Source: Verrucomicrobia subdivision 3 bacterium UBA7542 (lineage in GTDB: Bacteria; Verrucomicrobiota; Verrucomicrobiia; Limisphaerales; UBA11358). From it: DNA of 7,623 nt. Positions 5,316 through 7,623 of the stretch are shown here, piece after piece. The DNA lies in the NCBI GenBank assembly GCA_002479245.1, contig DLMG01000154.1:435-8057 (forward strand), in the 5' to 3' direction. Position numbers and translations under genes: made by a program. The notes under the pieces are model-generated. The model was not told the origin of the DNA, did not search any database, and saw only the letters and a program-made list of their open reading frames with translations. Position 1 is the first letter of the stretch; every line of letters starts with the position of its first letter.

Positions 5316-6311
5316 ATGAAATTACGGCGCGTTTTTGTTTGCGGAGTCGCGGGCATCGTTCTTGCCAGCGGAAGACTTTTGGCGGCGGACAGCCATTCCA
5401 CCAACGCGGCGGCGGCCACTGCGGCGGTTTATGTGCCGGACACCTCGCATCAAAACGACCCGCTGCCCGATGGCGTGCTGGCTTGGAACGGCCTGACGCA
5501 GGAGACCACGGTGGCGGCGGATGCCGGAAGTGCCCATTTTGTTTTCAGCTTCACCAACATTGCAACGGTTCATGAAACCGCCTTGGTCACCAACGTCACG
5601 ACCCTTACCAACATCACGGCGGTCACCAATTCGTCTTTCATCTGGTTCAAAAAAATTTCCTTCGTCACCAACTTTTCCACGGCCACCAGCATCACGACGA
5701 ACAACGTTACCAAGCCGGTTCCCGTGGCCATTCTGGATGTTCATCCGTCCTGCGGCTGCACCACGGCACAATTGCCGCCGTTGCCCTGGATCATTGCACC
5801 CGGCACCAACGGACAGATTGGCCTCACGGTCAACCTGGCTGGAAAAACCGGAATGCAAATCAAGACGGTCAATGTGAAGACCGACAAGGGCTTCAAACGG
5901 CTCGACCTCAAAGTCACCATTCTGCCGCCGGTGGTTCCAACCCAATCCGCTGCCGACCGCGCGCGTGCCCTAGAAATGGCCAAGGCCGACCGTCAGGCGG
6001 TTTTTCGCGGCGATTGCGCGTCCTGCCACGTCAAACCCGGCGCGGGCAAATACGGCAAGCCGCTTTACGACGCCGTCTGTGCCATCTGCCATGAATCCAA
6101 AACGCGCGCCAGCATGGTCTCGGATTTGCACAACATCAAAACTCCGACCAATGTGGATTTCTGGCAAACCTGGATTGCGCATGGCAAGGCCGACTCGCTG
6201 ATGCCAGCGTTTTCCACTGCCGATGGCGGTCCGTTCTCGGAGATACAAATCGCCTCCATCGCCAGTTATCTGAACGCGACGATTCCTTCGCAACTCCCTG
6301 CAAATAAATAA
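5316..6311 (+). CDS. Secreted DUF1573-cytochrome c fusion protein with two CxxCH motifs
   Basis: The 331-residue protein begins with a signal peptide (MKLRR, hydrophobic 6-18, likely cleavage near A23/A24 before DSHS). Residues about 75-205 form a DUF1573 beta-sandwich: its first strand is HFVFSFTN, and the family hallmark CGC (C146, C148 in DVHPSCGCTTAQLP) is followed by APGTNGQIGLTVNLAGKTG and DKGFKRLDLKVTI. Between them lies a Thr/Asn-rich insert with a six-residue repeat (VTNVTT, LTNITA, VTNSSF at 91-108, then VTNFST at 117-122). The C-terminal part (about 225-325) carries two haem c attachment sites, CASCH (234-238) and CAICH (255-259), with Met296 in LMPAF as the probable axial ligand of a class I-type cytochrome. 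The protein would act outside the cytoplasmic membrane in electron transfer; partner unknown. The ATG is chosen for the signal peptide; no Shine-Dalgarno is seen. Function beyond haem and DUF1573 content is uncertain. Confidence 0.9.
   Translation: MKLRRVFVCGVAGIVLASGRLLAADSHSTNAAAATAAVYVPDTSHQNDPLPDGVLAWNGLTQETTVAADAGSAHFVFSFTNIATVHETALVTNVTTLTNITAVTNSSFIWFKKISFVTNFSTATSITTNNVTKPVPVAILDVHPSCGCTTAQLPPLPWIIAPGTNGQIGLTVNLAGKTGMQIKTVNVKTDKGFKRLDLKVTILPPVVPTQSAADRARALEMAKADRQAVFRGDCASCHVKPGAGKYGKPLYDAVCAICHESKTRASMVSDLHNIKTPTNVDFWQTWIAHGKADSLMPAFSTADGGPFSEIQIASIASYLNATIPSQLPANK
5586..5639 (+). repeat. Three 18-bp units coding a Thr/Asn hexapeptide repeat
   Basis: Within the DUF1573-cytochrome gene, 5586-5603, 5604-5621 and 5622-5639 encode VTNVTT, LTNITA and VTNSSF. 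The DNA units have diverged while the [VL]TN pattern is kept, which points to selection on the protein (alternating beta-branched residues favour a strand or a rigid linker) rather than recent slippage. Confidence 0.65.
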
Positions 6312-6349
6312 CTAAACTCGGATTCCAGCGGGAAATTTGATTTTTTGTG

Positions 6350-6378
6350 TTGCCAAGTTGGACATTATTGTCTATATT
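6350..6378 (+). promoter_or_regulatory. Sigma70-type promoter for signal peptidase gene
   Basis: TTGCCA (6350-6355; 5/6 to consensus) and TATATT (6373-6378; 5/6) are separated by exactly 17 bases in a notably AT-rich spacer. The transcript would start near 6385, leaving about 50 bases of leader before the ATG at 6437. GTTGCCAA overlaps the -35 (6349-6356) and recurs at 6390-6397 just after the expected start, so it may be a regulator site or chance. Confidence 0.6.
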
Positions 6379-6436
6379 CTGGACAGTTCGTTGCCAAAAA
6401 TCAGTTTTTATGATGTAAAATGTAGAAAGGAAGGCT

Positions 6437-7009
6437 ATGGCTGTTTCAGCGCAATTCCGATCACAAGCCATTCCAAGGCTTTATTTTGTCAAGGGTTATG
6501 TCTTCCAGATATCGTGGTCATGGCTTTTACAGCAATGCTGGACTCTGATAATCTTGGCCGTCTTGGGAACATTGAGCTATCTGTTGATCACCCGCTATAT
6601 CGTCCAATCCGTTCAGGTGGTAGGCTCCAGCATGTATCCCACCCTGACCGACTCGGGACATTATTGGCTGAACCGGTTCTCCTATGTCATCAGCGAGCCG
6701 CGACAAAACGACATCGTCGCCCTGAAAGACCCGCGCGATAATATGCTCGAGGTCAAACGCATCATCGCCATGCCGGGACAATCGGTCTATCTCAAAGACG
6801 GCAGGGTTTACGTCAATGGCAAGCTGTTGAGTGAACCTTATCTCCTGGCCAATACACCAACCTATGCCTACGAAAGGAATGTGAGCGAGTTCACGATCAT
6901 CGGCAATGACAAATTCTTCGTCCTGGGCGACAATCGCAACAACAGCACCGACAGCCGCACTTTCGGGGCGGTCCCGCGCCACAACATCATCGGCAAGCTG
7001 ATCGAATAA
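6437..7009 (+). CDS. lepB: Signal peptidase I
   Basis: This membrane-anchored serine protease removes signal peptides from proteins exported by Sec or Tat, acting on the outer face of the cytoplasmic membrane. The 190-residue product has a single N-terminal membrane segment (about 29-53, WLLQQCWTLIILAVLGTLSYLLI) and then the S26 family boxes: VGSSMYPTL with nucleophile Ser65, NDIVALKDP, VKRIIAMPGQSV with general-base Lys107, and GDNRNNSTDSRTFGAVP near the C-terminus. The length fits the compact Gram-positive-like form without the large periplasmic insertion of E. coli LepB. A good ribosome binding site, AAAGGAAGG (6426-6434), lies just upstream of the ATG and contrasts with the other genes here. 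It has its own promoter. The upstream region is more AT-rich than its neighbours. A second lepB elsewhere in the genome is possible, so the paralogue number is unknown. Confidence 0.95.
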   Translation: MAVSAQFRSQAIPRLYFVKGYVFQISWSWLLQQCWTLIILAVLGTLSYLLITRYIVQSVQVVGSSMYPTLTDSGHYWLNRFSYVISEPRQNDIVALKDPRDNMLEVKRIIAMPGQSVYLKDGRVYVNGKLLSEPYLLANTPTYAYERNVSEFTIIGNDKFFVLGDNRNNSTDSRTFGAVPRHNIIGKLIE

Positions 7010-7099
7010 AACCCTGCCTTCACCGCCGTTTTCGGGCCGGGTCCACCCAGCCGCCAAACGCCACTTGCGGAATTCGATGCGCGCAGTATGCTGTCAACC

Positions 7100-7623
7100 A
7101 TGACGGCGAGACAGCTTGACGCAAACAACCGCCCGGGGATTGTCGGACTCGGCGAAGGGGTTTTGCGCGGCGGGCAAATCAACCGCGGCGAGGCGCTGGG
7201 GCTGTTTAATCTCGAAAACTCCGCTGATATTTTCGATCTGCTGGCCTGGGCCAATCGCATCCGCGAACATTTCAAGGGCAACAAAATTCACCTCTGTTCC
7301 ATCGTCAACGCCAAGGCCGGCGCGTGCTCGGAAAATTGCAGTTTTTGCGCGCAATCGTCGTTTTACCAGACCGGCTCGCCCAAATACGGTTTTGTGGATC
7401 CCGAACCCGTTGCCGAAGCCGCGGATGAAGCCAGCAAAAATGGTGTCACCGCCGTCGGGATCGTCGCCGCGTGGAAAGGTCTCAATGAAGGCCCGGTGCT
7501 CGATGAGGTTTGCGCTCGTGTGCGCGAGTTGAAAGCCGGCGGCAAAACGCGTCCCGACGTCTCGCTCGGCATCATCAAAAGCCAGCGCGTGGCCGACCGG
7601 CTCAAGGAAGCCGGCGTCGAGTG
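7100..7623 (+). CDS. bioB: Biotin synthase, 3'-truncated by window edge
   Basis: This radical SAM enzyme inserts sulfur into dethiobiotin, the last step of biotin synthesis. The frame from ATG 7100 stays open to the window end (174 complete codons). The sequence HLCSIVNAKAGACSENCSFCAQSS contains the CxxxCxxC [4Fe-4S] ligands Cys76, Cys80 and Cys83 in the form typical of BioB, followed by YGFVDPEPVAEAADEA and GIVAAWKGL, matching the start of the TIM barrel. The C-terminal [2Fe-2S] ligands lie beyond the window. An in-frame ATG at 7088 would add four residues; neither start has a Shine-Dalgarno. The 90-base gap before it contains no T-tailed terminator, so read-through from the signal peptidase gene is possible. 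A weak promoter candidate (TTGCGG 7065-7070, 16 bases, TATGCT 7087-7092) would place the transcript start at the ATG. Other radical SAM families such as HydE are less likely given the CSENCSFCAQSS form. Confidence 0.92.
   Translation, partial: MTARQLDANNRPGIVGLGEGVLRGGQINRGEALGLFNLENSADIFDLLAWANRIREHFKGNKIHLCSIVNAKAGACSENCSFCAQSSFYQTGSPKYGFVDPEPVAEAADEASKNGVTAVGIVAAWKGLNEGPVLDEVCARVRELKAGGKTRPDVSLGIIKSQRVADRLKEAGVE

Noticed and set aside
5165..5575. 136-codon frame between leuA and the DUF1573 gene
   Set aside because: Its second half overlaps the signal peptide and DUF1573 region out of frame, and the first part starts within the palindrome with no ribosome binding site; judged non-coding.
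6337..6741. 134-codon frame overlapping the signal peptidase gene
   Set aside because: It covers the promoter and the true lepB frame, and has no domain; lepB has the Shine-Dalgarno and catalytic motifs.
7010..7099. Terminator between signal peptidase and biotin synthase genes
   Set aside because: Only short GC pairings such as GGGT/ACCC with an impossibly small loop are present and no T run follows.
1..7623. CRISPR arrays, tRNA or rRNA genes, insertion sequences, defence systems
   Set aside because: No regularly spaced repeats, cloverleaf, rRNA segments or transposase motifs were seen on either strand; the only mobile-like item is the non-coding composite repeat at 3310-3466.

Overview
The window looks like ordinary chromosomal housekeeping DNA from a GC-rich Gram-negative-type bacterium. 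My tentative placement is Verrucomicrobiota, in the Pedosphaera/Limisphaera direction. The grounds are a secreted DUF1573-cytochrome c fusion with a Thr/Asn-rich insert, mostly weak or absent Shine-Dalgarno sequences, and intergenic DNA made of short tandem units and hairpins of a type I recall from such genomes. This placement is inference from style, not from a marker gene. All genes lie on the + strand.

Layout. Positions 1-2473 carry two aspartate-pathway genes: homoserine dehydrogenase (5' end cut by the window edge) and aspartokinase, which has a probable internal start for a regulatory beta subunit. A small unrecognised zinc-ribbon-like protein follows (2514-3152). Positions 3149-3489 are a complex leader region for leuA. 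It has a promoter overlapping the previous stop codon, a 22-codon leucine-rich leader peptide, mutually exclusive RNA hairpins ending in a strong intrinsic terminator, and then a 157-bp composite repeat with terminal inverted repeats. leuA (2-isopropylmalate synthase, yeast/actinobacterial class) runs 3490-5145. After a 170-bp gap with a near-perfect palindrome come a secreted DUF1573-cytochrome c protein (5316-6311), signal peptidase I with its own promoter (6437-7009), and the 5' part of biotin synthase (7100 to the window edge).

How they work together. Aspartokinase and homoserine dehydrogenase catalyse the first and third steps of the aspartate family pathway, and both end in ACT domains expected to sense end-product amino acids. 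leuA commits 2-ketoisovalerate to leucine and appears to be controlled by ribosome-mediated transcription attenuation that reads leucine codons. The remaining genes are functionally separate, except that signal peptidase I would process exported proteins such as the neighbouring cytochrome.

The most notable signal is the leucine attenuator at 3149-3309. Promoter, leader peptide, protector hairpin, antiterminator and terminator can all be traced by base pairing. The second is the composite repeat placed between that terminator and leuA. The third is a set of 7-bp tandem repeats, one of them inside the homoserine dehydrogenase coding sequence.
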